The translations under genes and the position numbers were made by a program. The notes under the pieces are model-generated. The model was not told where the DNA came from. It searched no databases and was given only the letters and a program-made list of their open reading frames with translations. A stretch of 55,432 nt of DNA. Source: Lachnospiraceae bacterium. Its GTDB lineage: Bacteria > Bacillota > Clostridia > Lachnospirales > Lachnospiraceae. Shown in pieces: positions 17,473 to 26,055 of the stretch; positions within the stretch are counted from its first letter, which is position 1, and every line of letters begins with the position of its first letter. The DNA lies in the NCBI GenBank assembly GCA_030523275.1, contig JAUNIX010000020.1, positions 1-55,432 on the forward strand, in the 5' to 3' direction.

Positions 17473-19066
17473 GGAAAAAAGTCCCCAAAGTGATAAAAAA
17501 GATCACGGATCACGGCTGAAAGAAATTACAGCAGTACTCCACAGAAACAATATTTCAAGAGGGGTCACACCAGAAAAATTGCGAATTATCTTGGAAGAAT
17601 TAGGTCCGACTTATGTGAAGCTGGGACAGATCATGTCCATGCATTCCGATATCTTGCCACAACGATATTGTGAAGAATTAATTCGTTTAAGATCCAATGT
17701 GACGCCGATGAAGTTTGAGCAAGTCGTTGAAGTGATAGAAGAATCCTATGGGGATTCATGGAAATCTGTTTTTTCTTCGATTGAGAAAGAACCGATTGGC
17801 TCTGCTTCCATTGCCCAAGTTCATAAAGCAATATTAAATTCTGGAGAAAAAGTTGTAATTAAGATACAGCGTCAGGGAATTTATGAAATCATGTCAAGAG
17901 ATATTGCGCTTTTACATAAAGCGGTAAGGTTGTTGCCACCAGTCAGTTACAAAGGACTGGTGGATCTTGATATGGTATTGGACGAACTATGGTCTGTCAC
18001 CAAGGATGAAATGGATTTTCTGATGGAAGCGTCGAATATAGAGGAATTTGCTCGTCGAAATGAAAATGTGGCATTTGTAGCAACTCCTTATTTATATCGG
18101 GAATATACGACAAGGCATGTGCTGGTGATGGAGTATATCGAAGGATTTTCTGTTGATGAGAAGCAAAATCTGCTTGAAAATGGATATGATCTAACTGAAA
18201 TCGGCAGCAAACTGGTAGATAATTTTCTAAAGCAGGTTATGGAAGATGGTTTTTTCCATGCAGATCCCCATTCGGGCAATGTAAAAATTCGTGACGGTAA
18301 GATTGTCTGGATTGATATGGGAATGATGGGTAAACTGACAGAGTACGATAAGAAAATGATTGGAAAAGCAGTACAGGGCATTGCTGAAAATGATATTTAT
18401 ATGATTCAGGATGCAGTGCTTGCTTTGGGACAATTTCATGGGAAGCCAGATCAGGGACAACTTCACGAAGATATTAGTCATTTGGTAGCAAAATATAGAG
18501 AGGTAGATATTGGCAGTATTCGTGTGGCTGAAGTGATGCAGGCATTGATGGAAATCATGAAAGAAAATAAAATTTCCATGCCACATGGTTTGACAATGCT
18601 CGTTCGAGGACTGACTCATGTCGAAGGAATTCTCGCAGACATCAGTCCGGAAATTAGTATTGTCGAGATAGCAGAGGCACGGATACAGGCAGAATTTCTA
18701 AAGAATTTTGATTGGAAGAAGGAATTGAAGCATAGTGGAAACTTGCTTTATCGTTCGGTTCACAAAGCAGTCAATCTGCCGATGACTGTAGATGAAATTT
18801 TGCAGAAATATTTGCGGGGACAATCAAAGATTCACCTAGATCTTCATGCATCAAAAGAATTGGAGAGATTGCTAAGAAGATTGGTTCGGAATATCGTTAT
18901 GGGTCTATGGGTGATGGCTTTGTTAGTAAGCTCCAGTATTATTTGTACGACGGATATGAACCCGAAAGTGCTTGGTATTCCGGCATTGGGAATGTTTGGC
19001 TATTTGATGGCTTTTGCAATTATGATGTATGTTTTTATCAAACACATGTTAACGAGAAAAAAATAA
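17465..19066 (+). CDS. AarF/UbiB-family atypical kinase
   Basis: A 533-aa ABC1/ADCK-type protein. The family-defining KxGQ motif is in YVKLGQIMSMHSDILP (about 52-55), an alanine-rich nucleotide loop in GSASIAQVH, an invariant lysine in VVIKIQRQG, and the metal/catalytic segment FFHADPHSGNV and WIDMGMMG. Two hydrophobic helices at the C-terminus (about 480-530) anchor it in the membrane. Members support isoprenoid quinone or lipid metabolism; the exact role in anaerobic Firmicutes is open. Start ATG 17465 overlaps the preceding stop and has GAAGGAG upstream, showing translational coupling. Confidence 0.92.
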   Translation: MNREKSPQSDKKDHGSRLKEITAVLHRNNISRGVTPEKLRIILEELGPTYVKLGQIMSMHSDILPQRYCEELIRLRSNVTPMKFEQVVEVIEESYGDSWKSVFSSIEKEPIGSASIAQVHKAILNSGEKVVIKIQRQGIYEIMSRDIALLHKAVRLLPPVSYKGLVDLDMVLDELWSVTKDEMDFLMEASNIEEFARRNENVAFVATPYLYREYTTRHVLVMEYIEGFSVDEKQNLLENGYDLTEIGSKLVDNFLKQVMEDGFFHADPHSGNVKIRDGKIVWIDMGMMGKLTEYDKKMIGKAVQGIAENDIYMIQDAVLALGQFHGKPDQGQLHEDISHLVAKYREVDIGSIRVAEVMQALMEIMKENKISMPHGLTMLVRGLTHVEGILADISPEISIVEIAEARIQAEFLKNFDWKKELKHSGNLLYRSVHKAVNLPMTVDEILQKYLRGQSKIHLDLHASKELERLLRRLVRNIVMGLWVMALLVSSSIICTTDMNPKVLGIPALGMFGYLMAFAIMMYVFIKHMLTRKK

Positions 19067-19068
19067 AA

Positions 19069-19213
19069 TTCTGACAACTGTTCAGAATGGTTTTTATTTC
19101 ATGTTGACGATAATTATTTCACATGATAAAGTTAATTACGATTAAGAAAAGGATTGTTCAAACATATGAATAATCCTTTTTCTATCATTTATTTAAAGAA
19201 ATGATAGAAAAAG
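19069..19213 (+). terminator. Tandem hairpins between aarF and mutM
   Basis: Three inverted repeats in a row: ATTCTGA...TCAGAAT then GGTTTTT (19069-19095); AAAAGGATTGTTCA...TGAATAATCCTTTT (19146-19178); and TTTTTCTATCATTT...AAATGATAGAAAAA (19177-19212), which shares the T-run of the second. The first two look like terminators. Confidence 0.65.
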
Positions 19214-19247
19214 TGAATGATTTTGATGAATACTGAAAGGAATATGT

Positions 19248-20075
19248 ATGCCAGAATTACCAGAAGTAGAAACGATAAGAAGGGTGATAGAACCACAGAT
19301 GATTGGTCAAAAAATACAAAATGTAATTATAAATCACCCACAAGTGATTGCCTGTCCATCATCAGATGAATTTTGCCATAAGTTGACAGAGGAACAAATT
19401 GAATCTATAAGTCGTAGAGGTAAATTTCTCATTATCCATACAACGCAGTATAATATCACGCTTCATCTTAGGATGACAGGTCGTTTGCTTGTAACACCCT
19501 CTGATTATGAGATGGAAAAGCATACGCATGTGATCATAAGAATGGAGAATGGGAAAGAACTTCGTTTTATTGACAGTAGAAGATTTGGTCGATTTTGGCT
19601 TTTAAATAAAAAGGAAGAAGACCAGATCACAGGAATACACAAGTTGGGACTGGAACCTTTCGATTCTGCTTTGACGGCAGAATATCTACAACGAATCTGT
19701 ATACGGAAAAGAAAAACCATTAAGGAATGTCTTCTTGATCAGACGATGGTTGCCGGAATCGGTAATATTTATGCAGATGAAATCTTATTCCGCATAAAGA
19801 TTCATCCTAGGCGCAGGGCAAATAGTTTGGATTTGGCAGAATTTGAGTGTTTAGCTGCTGAAATTCCCAAAGCGTTACATTATTACATAGAAAAGAATGC
19901 AATCAAGGAAGAAGACTATTTACGTGAAAAAGGAAAAGAGTATCGAAATACACCTTATTTAAGAGTCTATGGACACGGTGGAGAACCTTGTCCAGTCTGT
20001 GGTCAAACATTAAAAAAGATTGTGATTTCCGGACGTGGTAGTGTTTATTGTTCGGGTTGTCAGGGTGAAATTTAA
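19248..20075 (+). CDS. mutM: Formamidopyrimidine-DNA glycosylase
   Basis: Bifunctional base-excision glycosylase/AP lyase removing 8-oxoguanine and formamidopyrimidines. Start MPELPEVETIRRVIEP supplies the catalytic Pro2 and Glu3 after Met removal. The helix-two-turn-helix VAGIGNIYADEILFRIKIHP is intact, and the C-terminal zinc finger is CPVCGQTLKKIVISGRGSVYC plus C near residue 272. Length 275 aa is standard. GAAAGGAAT precedes the ATG. A 58-aa Cys-rich protein follows 31 bp downstream. Confidence 0.97.
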   Translation: MPELPEVETIRRVIEPQMIGQKIQNVIINHPQVIACPSSDEFCHKLTEEQIESISRRGKFLIIHTTQYNITLHLRMTGRLLVTPSDYEMEKHTHVIIRMENGKELRFIDSRRFGRFWLLNKKEEDQITGIHKLGLEPFDSALTAEYLQRICIRKRKTIKECLLDQTMVAGIGNIYADEILFRIKIHPRRRANSLDLAEFECLAAEIPKALHYYIEKNAIKEEDYLREKGKEYRNTPYLRVYGHGGEPCPVCGQTLKKIVISGRGSVYCSGCQGEI

Positions 20076-20106
20076 GATAAAACTCGTTGGATTGGGGGTG
20101 AATGTT

Positions 20107-20283
20107 ATGCAAAAGAAACAGCATACGGATTGTTTAGATTATCACAGAATTATCTGTAGTGGATGCAGCAATCGTTGTTATTTAGATGTCAAGATGAAAG
20201 ATGGGAAAGTAGAAAGTCTGACTGGTGATGGATGTCGTCGAGGGATCATAAGTGCAAAAAAACAGTTAGAGCATAACAACTAG
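20107..20283 (+). CDS. Small Cys-rich protein, DUF1667-like
   Basis: A 58-aa protein with CSGCSNRCYLDVKMKDGKVE and GDGCRRG. The spacing C-x2-C-x3-C followed by a fourth Cys in GDGCRRG resembles the start of DUF1667 proteins found near glycerol/FAD dehydrogenases, a potential Fe-S or zinc site. Here the protein ends shortly after, so it is either a stand-alone short form or a truncated relative. GGGGGTG precedes the ATG 20107. Function unknown. Confidence 0.6.
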   Translation: MQKKQHTDCLDYHRIICSGCSNRCYLDVKMKDGKVESLTGDGCRRGIISAKKQLEHNN

Positions 20284-20297
20284 GAGGATAAAATAAA

Positions 20298-20354
20298 GTG
20301 TTACCATTTGGAATTGATAAAGGAATTACATACTTTGTAGTGGAGAAGGGATGA
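20298..20354 (+). CDS. Possible 18-residue leader peptide ahead of the RpiR gene
   Basis: AGGAGG at 20282 is followed after ten bases by GTG and 18 codons (MLPFGIDKGITYFVVEKG) ending in TGA four bases before the RpiR ATG. Ribosome signal, spacing and stop placement suit a translated upstream ORF coupled to the regulator gene, but its reality depends only on these signals. Confidence 0.3.
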   Translation: MLPFGIDKGITYFVVEKG

Positions 20355-20357
20355 AAA

Positions 20358-21095
20358 ATGTTAATTGAACTAACAAAAGAGCAAAAACAAAAACTAACAT
20401 CATCTGAGCAGGAAGTAGTGGACTGGTTAAATGAAAATGAACAAAAAATACCAGATTATTCTATTAATCAGATAGCCGATGAGAGTTTTACATCATCAGC
20501 AACTGTTTCTAGAACGATTCGTAAAGCTGGATTTAACGGAATTGCGGAGTTAAAATATCGTGTTTCTGCTAAGATGAATTATATTGTTGAAGAGAAAGTT
20601 GTAAATGAAATCTTTGAGCGGTCGATGACGGAATGTAGAAAGACGATAGAGGCACTGGATGCGGATACAATATTGAGAGTCATCCGTTATATTAAATTTT
20701 CTGAAAAAATTTATATTATAGCAAGAGGTACAACGAAACTGATTGCGAGAGATTTTGAATTTCAGTTACAAATGCTAGGGTATAATGCTTACGTACTTTC
20801 AGATTCCCAGATACTAAAAATTTCTTATAAGCTGTTTAAGAAAGATGACCTGGTTATTATTTTTACAGTCAAAAATAGTACACCAGAGCTTGAGCTGGCC
20901 GCTAAATATGCAAAGCAACAGGGAGGAAAAGTGGTTACTTGTTGTTGTGTCTCTGGTACTTCATTGGAACGGTATTCTGATCTGGCAGTGCTCGGTGGAA
21001 GTAAAAACAATAGTATCATTGAAGAATTTCATATTGTGTCAAGGTTACCATTGCATATTATATCACGTACACTGGTCGATTATTTGATGCTTTGA
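20358..21095 (+). CDS. MurR/RpiR-family regulator with SIS domain
   Basis: A 245-aa regulator. The N-terminal HTH (YSINQIADESFTSSATVSRTI, about 35-55) is of the RpiR type, and the SIS sugar-phosphate-binding domain spans about 105-235 (IYIIARGTTKLIARDFEFQL, then VIIFTVKNSTPELELAAKYAK). Such regulators respond to phosphosugars and usually control neighbouring sugar genes; none is adjacent here, so its target is not evident. GAGAAGGG precedes the ATG. It may be co-transcribed with the small Cys-rich gene. Confidence 0.9.
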   Translation: MLIELTKEQKQKLTSSEQEVVDWLNENEQKIPDYSINQIADESFTSSATVSRTIRKAGFNGIAELKYRVSAKMNYIVEEKVVNEIFERSMTECRKTIEALDADTILRVIRYIKFSEKIYIIARGTTKLIARDFEFQLQMLGYNAYVLSDSQILKISYKLFKKDDLVIIFTVKNSTPELELAAKYAKQQGGKVVTCCCVSGTSLERYSDLAVLGGSKNNSIIEEFHIVSRLPLHIISRTLVDYLML

Positions 21096-21151
21096 ATACT
21101 AAATTCAATTCAAAGCATCAAAATGCTCAGATGATTTATTTTAAAAAGCAT

Positions 21152-21180
21152 TTGACATATGGATATATCTTTCCTATACT
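21152..21180 (+). promoter_or_regulatory. Consensus promoter of the riboswitch-controlled exchanger
   Basis: TTGACA (21152-21157), exactly 17 bp, then TATACT (21175-21180). It starts transcription immediately before the riboswitch. Confidence 0.85.
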
Positions 21181-21185
21181 GTATA

Positions 21186-21318
21186 AAAAGGGAGTAGCTG
21201 GCATGAATTTCATGTTTGCATTGCCGTCAATACGATTTTCATAAGAAAATCCGGTTTTGTGAGTAATCAGCGAGACTTTGTTGTAATAAACATATTGCAG
21301 CAAGGCCTTGCTTTTTTT
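21186..21318 (+). ncRNA. yybP-ykoY (Mn2+) riboswitch with intrinsic terminator
   Basis: The leader begins AAAAGGGAGTAGCTGGC and later has GCCGTCAATACGA and CCGGTTTTGTGAG...CGAGACTTTG, the conserved elements of the yybP-ykoY class, which senses Mn2+. CTTTGTTG (21276-21283) can pair with CAGCAAGG (21298-21305); that competes with AGCAAGGCCTTGCT followed by seven T (21299-21318), a terminator. Expected to switch the downstream exchanger gene on at high Mn2+. Class assigned by eye; a covariance search would settle it. Confidence 0.82.
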
Positions 21319-21392
21319 GCGTGAAGGCACAGAAGGTAGAAGTGGAAATACATTGATTTAAGATCTTGCTGCATAATAAAGGAGGAACATTT

Positions 21393-22316
21393 ATGGAAAT
21401 AATGGTACAATTTTTATTACTTGCGGTAGGATTTTTGATGCTTGTAAAAGGCGCAGACTGGTTTGTTGATGGGGCTTCTGGTATCGCAGAGAAGTTTGGA
21501 ATCTCACAATTGATCATTGGGCTTACCATCGTTGCAATGGGAACGAGTGCACCAGAAGCCGCAGTTAGCATTACAGCAGCATTAAAAGGAACAGCCGATA
21601 TCACAGTCGGAAATATTATTGGCAGCAACATTTTGAACATTTTGTTAATTCTTGGATGTTGTGCAGTCATTGTTCCAATCGTGGTTAAAACATCGACGAT
21701 TCGATATGAAATACCGTTTATGATCGAAGTCACAATATTGCTACTTATTTTAGGAATCGATGGTGTGATCAGTTGTATTGATGGAATGATATTGTGGGGC
21801 GTTTTTCTTTTATATTTAATCTATTTGCTTTACATGTCAAGGAATGGACAAACAGAAGACAATATCAAAAAAAATCAACCATGGTGGAATTTGATATTAT
21901 TGTTATGTATGGGTCTCATAATGATTATCATGGGAAGCGGCATTGCCGTTGATGCAGCGACAGCAATTGCAGAGATTGTAGGATTATCCGAAAAGTTTAT
22001 CGGTCTTACTATTGTTGCTCTTGGAACATCTTTACCAGAACTATTTACATCCGTTTCAGCAGCACGAAAAGGGAATGCCGATATCGCAATTGGAAATATT
22101 ATTGGCAGTAATATTTTTAATATTTTGTTTGTAATCGGAACATCTTCCCTAGTGACACCAATTTTATTTCGAGAATCATTTCAATTTGATATTTTTGTTG
22201 CAATTGCAGCGGCAGTGTTACTATTAATATCATGTCTAAAAAAATATAAAATAGGAAGAATGGCCGGCATCATCATGCTCGTAAGTTATGCTGTTTATTT
22301 TGTATATTTATGTTAA
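21393..22316 (+). CDS. Calcium/sodium (CaCA) antiporter family protein
   Basis: A 307-aa polytopic cation exchanger with the two inverted alpha repeats of the CaCA family: AMGTSAPEAAVSITAALKG with GNIIGSNILNILLILG, and ALGTSLPELFTSVSAARKG with GNIIGSNIFNILFVIG. It exports a divalent cation in exchange for Na+ or H+. The Mn2+ riboswitch in its leader suggests Mn2+ (or Ca2+/Mn2+) efflux (inference). ATG 21393 has AAGGAGG at the right distance, unlike the in-frame ATG 21366. Confidence 0.92.
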   Translation: MEIMVQFLLLAVGFLMLVKGADWFVDGASGIAEKFGISQLIIGLTIVAMGTSAPEAAVSITAALKGTADITVGNIIGSNILNILLILGCCAVIVPIVVKTSTIRYEIPFMIEVTILLLILGIDGVISCIDGMILWGVFLLYLIYLLYMSRNGQTEDNIKKNQPWWNLILLLCMGLIMIIMGSGIAVDAATAIAEIVGLSEKFIGLTIVALGTSLPELFTSVSAARKGNADIAIGNIIGSNIFNILFVIGTSSLVTPILFRESFQFDIFVAIAAAVLLLISCLKKYKIGRMAGIIMLVSYAVYFVYLC

Positions 22317-22353
22317 AATGATAAACATAAATGTGAAAAGGAGATGTTTCAAT

Positions 22354-23019
22354 ATGAATAAGATAGAAGCGATGAAAGCAAGACACAGTGTACGACAGTA
22401 TATGGATAAAAAAATGTCACCTGAAATAATCGAAACATTACAAAATGAAATTAACTTATGTAATAAGAAAAGTGGATTACACATTCAATTGGTGACAAAT
22501 GAACCAAAAGCATTTTCTGGTTTTATGGCACATTATGGGAAATTTACTGGTGTCAAAAATTATATTGCAATGATTGGAGAAAAAACCTCTGATCTTGATG
22601 AAAAGTGTGGTTACTATGGAGAACATTTGGTGTTGCTGGCACAACAGATGGGGTTGAACACTTGTTGGGTAAAGATGACTTATAGCAAAATCGAAGGTGT
22701 TTTTCAAATTGAAAAAGGAGAAAAACTTGTGATTGTAATTGCGATTGGCTATGGAAAAACACAAGGTGTCCCTCACAAATCAAAAAAAGCATCCAGTGTT
22801 GCAGATTGTACCGGTGATCTGCCGAATTGGTATCAACGTGGCATAAAAGCTGCATTGTTAGCACCAACGGCAGTCAACCAGCAAAAATTTAAATTATCAA
22901 GAAAAGGCAATCAAGTAAAAGTGAAAGCTGGATTCGGGCCTTGTAGTAAAATTGACCTAGGTATTGTCAAATATCACTTCGAATTAGGAGCCGGAAAAGA
23001 TCATTTTGAATGGGTATAA
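22354..23019 (+). CDS. Nitroreductase-family protein
   Basis: A 221-aa FMN-dependent nitroreductase-like protein. The N-terminus MKARHSVRQYMDKKMSPEI is the family signature; APTAVNQQKF near residue 175 occupies the expected FMN-contacting region, though shifted towards the C-terminus compared with classical NfsB proteins, as in the two-repeat-like subfamily of gut Firmicutes. Substrate unknown. Start 22354 has AAAAGGAG upstream. The TetR gene faces it convergently with 11 bp between stop codons. Confidence 0.85.
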   Translation: MNKIEAMKARHSVRQYMDKKMSPEIIETLQNEINLCNKKSGLHIQLVTNEPKAFSGFMAHYGKFTGVKNYIAMIGEKTSDLDEKCGYYGEHLVLLAQQMGLNTCWVKMTYSKIEGVFQIEKGEKLVIVIAIGYGKTQGVPHKSKKASSVADCTGDLPNWYQRGIKAALLAPTAVNQQKFKLSRKGNQVKVKAGFGPCSKIDLGIVKYHFELGAGKDHFEWV

Positions 23020-23030
23020 CATTTGTATCC

Positions 23031-23600
23031 CTATGATTCTGCATGAAAAATAGATACACAGATGTTTGCCATTTCCTCTGGTGATTCTTTCATTCCTTTT
23101 TGGAACCAGGAGATTGCAATTTCTCGACGGGCACTTTCAATCGCGATTTGTCGATAGTGTTCCGTCGTAGATTGATCTTTTGGTGTCTGTCTGAGTAATG
23201 AAACGGTATCAAAAATGAAATCTAAAGGCAAGTTTGCCTGAATGAACAGACGTACCTGATCTGCTTGTTCCTCAATCTTGCGAAAACAATCCAGGTATAA
23301 TTGATATGGATTGTCTTTGTATTTTTCATCAGTCGATGCTTCCAAAAGTTGTTGATACAGACGGCTGCCAATATCTTGTAGAACTTCTTCTTTGGAAGAG
23401 TAATTTCGATAAAATCCAGCTCGAGAAACGCCCGAACGTTTGATAATGGATGTAATTGTTATTTTTTCAAACGGCTGTTGTCCCATAAGATAGATCAGTG
23501 CTGTTTGGATACATTCTTTTGTTAGTCTTTTGGACTCTGCATTTGACATGCGGAGTACTTCACGTTTTTTTAATTCTGTTTCGATTGTTTGATCTGACAT
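23031..23600 (-). CDS. TetR/AcrR-family regulator
   Basis: A 189-aa regulator with an N-terminal TetR HTH (FEKITITSIIKRSGVSRAGF then YRNYSSKEEVL, about 36-70) and an all-helical ligand-binding domain. Start ATG 23600 gives the usual TetR length; a longer open frame to 23765 would cross the repeat-rich promoter, and an alternative ATG exists at 23549. It is divergent from the GT8-alarmone synthetase gene, with about 210 bp of repeats between, so that gene is its most likely target. Confidence 0.88.
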   Translation of the reverse strand: MSDQTIETELKKREVLRMSNAESKRLTKECIQTALIYLMGQQPFEKITITSIIKRSGVSRAGFYRNYSSKEEVLQDIGSRLYQQLLEASTDEKYKDNPYQLYLDCFRKIEEQADQVRLFIQANLPLDFIFDTVSLLRQTPKDQSTTEHYRQIAIESARREIAISWFQKGMKESPEEMANICVSIFHAES

Positions 23601-23636
23601 TTGAAAATCCCCGCTATATTTAGAATTATATGTAAA

Positions 23637-23765
23637 ACACTTTTGTATTGACGAGACAAAAGTGTCGGAATTGTATAGTCCGAACACTTGTATCTTGACG
23701 AATAATGTTAGTGATGATACAGTTGTATAATCAAAACAATTGTATTGGCAAGTACAATGTATCAT
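23637..23765. promoter_or_regulatory. Repeat-rich divergent regulatory region
   Basis: TTGTAT occurs at 23643, 23671, 23688, 23723 and 23740, with two pairs exactly 17 bp apart. Inverted repeats overlap these: ACACTTTTGT...ACAAAAGTGT (23637-23665), GTGTCGGA...TCCGAACAC around 23662-23687, and ATGATACA...TGTATCAT (23714-23765). These look like multiple operator sites for the divergent TetR protein. TATAAT (23726-23731) is a -10 candidate for the rightward gene, without a convincing -35. Confidence 0.55.
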
Positions 23766-23809
23766 AGAAAGATATGATTGTCAAAATATTATTATTGGAG
23801 TGAAGAAGG

Positions 23810-25462
23810 ATGAACATCTTATTTACAGCAGATAAACATTATCTGAATCATATTTATGAATGTATCGAGTCTTTTCTCAGATTTCCAGTTTTAGAGGGAT
23901 ATGATATTTATATTTTTCATTCAGACTGTACGGAGGAAGACATTAGACAATTTGAATTAAAAATCGATAACCGGGCAAATATTCATTTTATTTTTGTAGA
24001 TCCTGAGAAGTTTTCAGATTTTCCAGATAATAAACGTTATCCAAAATTAATTTATTATCGAATATATGCTGCACAATTTTTGCCAGAAGAGCTAGATCGG
24101 ATTTTATATTTAGATGGAGATATTGTGGTTATCAACCCATTAGATGAATTATATCAGACAGATTTTGAAGATAACTATTTTTGTGCAAGTACTCATGTCG
24201 GGAAAATGCTAAAAAAGGTCAATCAATTGCGTCTGGGAATCAAAGAAGAAGTTGATTATATTAATAGTGGAGTACTTCTGATGAACCTTCAGGCGTTAAG
24301 AGAATATCAAAAGCCAGAGGAAGCACTTACATATGCTCTTGAAAAAAGCAAATATTTATCATTGCCAGATCAGGATGTAATCACAGCATTATATGGTAAT
24401 AAGACAAAGATGATCGATACTTTAAAATATAATTTAAGTGATAGGATTATGACTTTGCATAATACGAAAGCGGGAAATCAAAAAATTGATTTAAATTGGA
24501 TTCGCGAAAATGGGGTTATTATTCATTATTTTGGTAAAAATAAACCATGGAATAAGTCGTATATTGGCAAACTAAATATTTTTTATGAGGAACTAAAGGC
24601 AGAGATTGAGGGAAATCCGTTTGATTTGGAGAAAAATGAAATACAGGAATCACATAAGACAAATCCAATTGGACAAATGCTCGAATATAATCGACAGCGA
24701 TTTATCAAACATGAACTAATGTCCAATGAATTTTTGGACTTTATGAATCATAATCGTGAACCCTTCGATCGTCTGATGACTTATTATCGATGTGCGATCA
24801 TGGAAGTGGAGACAAAGTTTAAGGTATTAAATGAAGAGTATTCACTACAGTATGATCGGAATCCGATTGAAAATATTAAATCAAGAGTAAAATCACCAGA
24901 TAGTCTGATTCGAAAGATCAGAACGAAAGACATTCCTTTGTCTTTAGAAGCGGTGGAAGAGAATATTCGTGATATTGCTGGTATCCGTGTAATCTGTTCT
25001 TTTCTCGATGATGTCTATATGCTTGCAGAAGCATTGCTAAAGCAAGATGATATCACTTTGATAGAAATGAAAGATTATATCCATAATCCAAAGCCAAGTG
25101 GATATCGTAGTTTACATTTGATCGTAGAAATACCAATTTTTTTACAAAATGAGAAACGTAATATGAAAGTGGAAGTTCAAATTCGAACCCTTTCTATGGA
25201 TTGCTGGGCAAGTTTAGAACACAAATTACGTTATAAAAAAGATTTATCCGAAAAACAGCTAGAGGAATTGGCGTTCGAACTAGAAGAATGTGCAAATCTT
25301 AGTGCTTCTCTAGATGAACGTATGCAAAATATTCGGCAGCAGTTGGCTGAAAGTCATCAGGAAGAAACCGATTATGTAACAAAAAATGTTAGAGGATTGT
25401 TAACGATTCCCAAGAAGTTAGGAATAGAAAGTGGTGGTTTACATGACAAAGGCAATAAATGA
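23810..25462 (+). CDS. Fusion of GT8 glycosyltransferase and small alarmone synthetase (RelA/SpoT domain)
   Basis: A 550-aa two-domain protein. Residues 1-265 are a family 8 glycosyltransferase: DGDIV (102-106, the DxD metal motif), NSGVLLMN (152-159), PDQD (186-189) and HYFGKNKPW (239-247). Residues 300-530 are a (p)ppGpp synthetase of the stand-alone RelQ/RelP type: KSRVKSPDS (357-365), IAGIRVIC, KPSGYRSLH (428-436) and EVQIRT with E455, then WASLEHKLRYK. No hydrolase HD, TGS or ACT domain. Both active sites look intact. GAAGAAGG precedes the ATG. A MarR gene overlaps its end by 20 bp. The pairing of these domains is not one I know. Confidence 0.88.
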   Translation: MNILFTADKHYLNHIYECIESFLRFPVLEGYDIYIFHSDCTEEDIRQFELKIDNRANIHFIFVDPEKFSDFPDNKRYPKLIYYRIYAAQFLPEELDRILYLDGDIVVINPLDELYQTDFEDNYFCASTHVGKMLKKVNQLRLGIKEEVDYINSGVLLMNLQALREYQKPEEALTYALEKSKYLSLPDQDVITALYGNKTKMIDTLKYNLSDRIMTLHNTKAGNQKIDLNWIRENGVIIHYFGKNKPWNKSYIGKLNIFYEELKAEIEGNPFDLEKNEIQESHKTNPIGQMLEYNRQRFIKHELMSNEFLDFMNHNREPFDRLMTYYRCAIMEVETKFKVLNEEYSLQYDRNPIENIKSRVKSPDSLIRKIRTKDIPLSLEAVEENIRDIAGIRVICSFLDDVYMLAEALLKQDDITLIEMKDYIHNPKPSGYRSLHLIVEIPIFLQNEKRNMKVEVQIRTLSMDCWASLEHKLRYKKDLSEKQLEELAFELEECANLSASLDERMQNIRQQLAESHQEETDYVTKNVRGLLTIPKKLGIESGGLHDKGNK

Positions 25463-25925
25463 ACGAGATATTACAAAATTAGCAAATGAATTTATTTATC
25501 ACAAGTATCTATTTGGAAAGAATAAATTTACTGATTTTTTCCATGACCTAAGTATTCAAGAATACATTATTCTTTATGTGATGAAAGAAAATAAAGAAAA
25601 TGGATGTGAAAAAACTTATTTAAAAGATTTAGCAGAAAAAATGCAGGTGGCAATGAGCCATATGTCGAAAATGATTGGAGATTTAAAAGAACAGGGATTA
25701 TTACTTTGGACCCATGATGGAGATGGCAGTGAGGGTACCTATGTGACAATCACCGATTTTGGTGAGAAAATGTTAAATCAGCATGAAAATACATTAAAAG
25801 AGTACTTTGAAAATGTCATCAGCTGTTATGGAAAAGAAAATTTAGTACAATTATTAAGTTTAATGAGAGAATTAGATATTGTGATGAAAAAGGAATTTCG
25901 TAAGATAGATAGGGAGCAAGTTTAA
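25443..25925 (+). CDS. MarR-family regulator
   Basis: A 160-aa winged-helix regulator. The recognition region is KTYLKDLAEKMQVAMSHMSK followed by MIGDLKEQGLLLW and the wing GDGSEGTYVTITDFGEKML. Start ATG 25443 has AGTGGTGG upstream and lies inside the end of the GT8-alarmone synthetase gene, in another frame, so translation is coupled. It probably autoregulates the unit or senses the same condition (inference). Confidence 0.88.
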   Translation: MTKAINERDITKLANEFIYHKYLFGKNKFTDFFHDLSIQEYIILYVMKENKENGCEKTYLKDLAEKMQVAMSHMSKMIGDLKEQGLLLWTHDGDGSEGTYVTITDFGEKMLNQHENTLKEYFENVISCYGKENLVQLLSLMRELDIVMKKEFRKIDREQV

Positions 25926-25976
25926 ACTCTCTTGTTTCTTCTGTTGATCATTGCAGTCCTATTATGTTTTATCATT

Positions 25977-26013
25977 GAGCCGTGAGAAACACTTTCTTGC
26001 GGTTCATTTTATG
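25977..26013 (+). terminator. Terminator behind the MarR gene
   Basis: GAGCCGTGAGAAA pairs, with two G-T pairs, to TTTCTTGCGGTTC around CAC, followed by ATTTTA. Confidence 0.7.
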
Positions 26014-26055
26014 TTATACTAATAAATTAAGAAAAGATAAAGTAGGAGAAAAGAT

